Shown: piece after piece, positions 6,276-8,475 of the stretch
How the letters are laid out: each line of letters begins with the position of its first letter
Position numbering within the stretch: position 1 is the stretch's first letter
Origin: Lachnospiraceae bacterium
Lineage (GTDB): Bacteria; Bacillota; Clostridia; Lachnospirales; Lachnospiraceae
NCBI GenBank assembly: GCA_017391545.1
Contig: JAFOYD010000018.1
Coordinates: 1-8,475 of the forward strand
Length of the DNA stretch: 8,475 nt
Direction: 5' to 3'
Made by a program: the position numbers and the translations under genes
The notes under the pieces: generated by a model
The model's database searches: none
Seen by the model: the letters and a program-made list of their open reading frames with translations, nothing else
Told to the model about the DNA's origin: nothing

Positions 6276-6320
6276 CATATTAGTAGGGCTCGTATCCCCA
6301 TACTTTAACCCTTAGCTTTG

Positions 6321-6349
6321 AGTATAACAGAATCTTTGCCTTTACACAA
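6321..6349 (-). promoter_or_regulatory. Probable promoter of putP
   Basis: On the minus strand TATACT (6321-6326, five of six consensus bases) is preceded by a 17-base spacer and a weak -35, TTGTGT (6344-6349). It lies between the pullulanase terminator and putP, giving a leader of about 54 bases. A TG-type extension is not exact, so strength is uncertain. Confidence 0.5.
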
Positions 6350-6358
6350 GGTAAACAT

Positions 6359-6382
6359 AAAAAGGGAGCTCGAAAGCTCCCT
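6359..6382 (-). terminator. Rho-independent terminator of the pullulanase gene
   Basis: A perfect stem GGGAGCT / AGCTCCC (6364-6381) with a four-base TTCG loop (minus strand) is followed by five T. It lies 19 bases after the pullulanase stop. On the plus strand no T run follows the stem, so it acts for the minus strand. Confidence 0.93.
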
Positions 6383-6401
6383 CTTCGGAAAAAATTTATA
6401 T

Positions 6402-8475
6402 TTATTTCTTGCGTTTCTTGATAAAGATACCAGCCACGATTGCGATCACTGCTGCAACAACACCGCCTGCAACAAGAGGTGCCTTGCTGGAAGACTTCTC
6501 TGTCGTCGTTCCTGTGCTGACACTTGTGTCATTTTTATCGTCTGCCTTCACGATTGTATCATCGCCCTGTACAAGTACCATCGCAGAGATACCTGCCACT
6601 GATACGGTTCCTTCTGCTGTACCTACAGAAGCTGTACCTGCTTTCTGATCATTGACGCAGATCTCCCATGAACCTGCAGGAAGCTTCACATCGACAGCAT
6701 CCTTGTTTCCATTGAAAATCACTGCGATTTTCTCCGCTGTGTCTCCATTTGCATTGTTTGCAATGGTATATGCTACCACATTTGCATCAAGACCGCTCAT
6801 AAAGGTCAGATTGTTCTGAATATCCGTTGCTGTTGTCATACGAAGTGCTGAATGCGCCTTACGGAATGCGATCAGTCCCTTATAATACTCATATGTATCT
6901 GCTACATTTGCCTTGTTTGCCCACTTGATGCTGTTTACAGAATCTGGAGATGTATAGCTGTTCTCATCAAAGCCTCCCTCTACCGTTGCAGACGGCTTGC
7001 TTCGAAGCATTTCCTCTCCTGCCTGGAAGAATGGCACGCCCTGTGAAGTAATGATAACTGCACTTCCAAGCTTATTCATCCTGATACGGTCTGCCTCACT
7101 GTCATCCTTGTTGGAAATAGCGAGCTTGTCCCAGAAGGTAAGATTATCATGGCAGGATACATAGTTGATACTCTGTGTCGACTGTCCTGCCCAGCTTCTG
7201 GTACCCTTTTCATTCTGTGATACCATGACCTGTGGATGCGGCGTTGCACCAACAATACCAAACTTAAGGCTTTCCTCCATGCCATCCTTGCCGCTTACAA
7301 AGCCCTTGTCCTCAGAGTCAAATACATTACCCTTGATCGCATCTCTGATGTCATCGCTGAACGCGCCGACACCTTCCATCTGATAAATGTTTGCCTTTAA
7401 TGCCTGCTGTGTTGAAGGAATTGCACAGTCACCGCCTGTCCAGCCCTCGCCGTATACCATGATGGATGGATCAATCTCATCCAAAGCTGCTCTGACTGCC
7501 TTCATTGTTTCGATATCAAGAACTGCCATCAGGTCAAAACGGAATCCGTCAATATGATATTCCTTTGCCAGATAAACAACGGAATCGACAATATATTTGC
7601 GGGCCATTGCACGATCTGAAGCAATCTCATTGCCACAGCCTGATGCATTGGAATAATTCTCGCCCACTTTTCTGTAATAGTAGTCAGGTACGGTCTTCTG
7701 GAACCATGAGCCTTCCACATTAAAGGTATGGTTATATACTACGTCCATATTGACACGCAGTCCGTTTGCATGAAGCGCCTGAATCATCTGCTTCATCTCA
7801 TTGACACGAACCTCACCATGATAAGGATCTGTACTGTAGGATCCTTCCGGTACGTTGTAGTTCTTCGGATCATAACCCCAGTTGAACTGTGGTGTATCAA
7901 GCTTTGTCTCATCTACTGTGGCATAATCGTACATTGGAAGAATCTGTACATGTGTCACGCCTAAATCCTTGATATGGTCAATACCTGTGGAAAGACCGTC
8001 CGGATTGGTTGTTCCCGTCTCTGTAAAGCCGAGGAATTTTCCTGTATTCTTGATACCTGATGATTCATCTGACGAAAGATCTCTTACATGAATTTCATAG
8101 ATTACTGCATCTGTAGGATTCTCAAATGCAGGTCTGACATCATTCTCAAATCCTTCAGGATTCGTAGCAGCCAGGTCTATGATCATACCTCTGTCACCGT
8201 TTACACCAGTTGTTCTGGCGTAAAGGTCAACTGCCTCATTTGTCTTGTTTCCGATCTTAATGGAATAGGTATAGTACACGCCATTCAAATCTCCCTGCTT
8301 TTCGCAGAACCACACACCCTTTTCCTGTGCAGTCATCGGGATTGTCTCTATAAGGTTATCACCATCGCCCTGCTCATAAAGATTCAATGATACCTCTGAC
8401 GCTGTCGGTGCCCATACCTTAAAGCTTGTCTTTTCCTTTGTGTAGGTAGCTCCGAGGTCATCCCCATCATAAGCC
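6402..8475 (-). CDS. pulA: Type I pullulanase (GH13), C-terminal membrane anchor, 5' end cut by window edge
   Basis: 690 codons are visible; the N-terminus is outside the window. The reading frame stays open to the edge, so an apparent TTG start near 8387 is not real. The first visible residues, 'YDGDDLG' and 'FKVWAPTAS', belong to the CBM48-type domain before the catalytic barrel. In visible-residue numbering: 'NWGYDP' (198-203) is the type I pullulanase signature, 'DVVYNH' (244-249) is GH13 region I, 'GFRFD' gives nucleophile Asp314, 'YGEGW' gives acid/base Glu343, and 'CHDN' gives Asp443. All three catalytic residues are present. It should cut alpha-1,6 links in pullulan or branched starch. 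After a beta-rich C-terminal domain come a Ser/Thr/Asp linker (about 640-665), a hydrophobic helix (666-685) and KKRKK, which would hold the enzyme to the membrane with the catalytic part outside. Possible extra N-terminal starch-binding modules cannot be seen here. Confidence 0.93.
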   Translation of the reverse strand, partial: AYDGDDLGATYTKEKTSFKVWAPTASEVSLNLYEQGDGDNLIETIPMTAQEKGVWFCEKQGDLNGVYYTYSIKIGNKTNEAVDLYARTTGVNGDRGMIIDLAATNPEGFENDVRPAFENPTDAVIYEIHVRDLSSDESSGIKNTGKFLGFTETGTTNPDGLSTGIDHIKDLGVTHVQILPMYDYATVDETKLDTPQFNWGYDPKNYNVPEGSYSTDPYHGEVRVNEMKQMIQALHANGLRVNMDVVYNHTFNVEGSWFQKTVPDYYYRKVGENYSNASGCGNEIASDRAMARKYIVDSVVYLAKEYHIDGFRFDLMAVLDIETMKAVRAALDEIDPSIMVYGEGWTGGDCAIPSTQQALKANIYQMEGVGAFSDDIRDAIKGNVFDSEDKGFVSGKDGMEESLKFGIVGATPHPQVMVSQNEKGTRSWAGQSTQSINYVSCHDNLTFWDKLAISNKDDSEADRIRMNKLGSAVIITSQGVPFFQAGEEMLRSKPSATVEGGFDENSYTSPDSVNSIKWANKANVADTYEYYKGLIAFRKAHSALRMTTATDIQNNLTFMSGLDANVVAYTIANNANGDTAEKIAVIFNGNKDAVDVKLPAGSWEICVNDQKAGTASVGTAEGTVSVAGISAMVLVQGDDTIVKADDKNDTSVSTGTTTEKSSSKAPLVAGGVVAAVIAIVAGIFIKKRKK

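Noticed and set aside
8385..8387. TTG as the start of the pullulanase
   Set aside because: The frame stays open to the window edge, and the upstream residues match the conserved pullulanase N-terminal domain, so the gene is truncated by the window.
1..8475. CRISPR array, tRNA, rRNA, insertion-sequence transposase
   Set aside because: No evenly spaced identical repeats with unique spacers, no cloverleaf or rRNA-like stretches, and no transposase reading frame were seen.

Overview
The window reads as a chromosomal segment from an anaerobic Firmicute, most likely a gut Lachnospiraceae (Roseburia / Agathobacter / Lachnospira-like). This is inferred from the moderate G+C, strong AGGAGG ribosome sites, a pullulanase held to the cell surface by a C-terminal membrane anchor, a PadR / HAAS-domain / DUF4097 operon, and U32-family proteins of a clostridial type. 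Every credible gene lies on the minus strand, so transcription runs from high to low coordinates. Both end genes are cut by the window edge.

Right part (8475 to about 4650): a 5'-truncated type I pullulanase gene (6402-8475) ends in a C-terminal transmembrane anchor and is followed by a textbook hairpin-U terminator (6359-6382). Next comes putP, a sodium/proline symporter of the SSS family (4731-6260), with its own promoter-like sequence (6321-6349), a strong ribosome site and its own terminator (4648-4693). These look like two independent transcription units: surface alpha-glucan breakdown and Na+-driven solute uptake.

Middle (4379-4647): a 350-base gene-free stretch holds the putP terminator and a near-consensus sigma-A promoter (TTGACA, 17 bases, TATAGT on the minus strand). 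Imperfect dyad/direct repeats lie over that promoter and could be the PadR operator. Downstream is an unusually long (about 190 nt) leader that contains a compact ~134-base palindromic element with near-matching inverted ends and three nested hairpins. That element is the least explained thing in the window.

Left part (4378 to 1): five closely spaced genes that probably form one operon. They are a PadR-family repressor, a HAAS-domain four-helix membrane protein, a membrane-anchored DUF4097 beta-solenoid protein with about a dozen 'TTSGD/TTSGY' repeats, a protein joining a PilZ-like N-terminus to a U32/UbiV-like C-terminal half with four candidate Fe-S cysteines, and the start of a second U32-family protein. 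The first three form a familiar Firmicutes envelope-response cassette in which the PadR protein probably controls its own operon. The linkage of that cassette to a pair of U32 proteins, which in other bacteria carry out oxygen-independent hydroxylation, is the most interesting gene-level observation.
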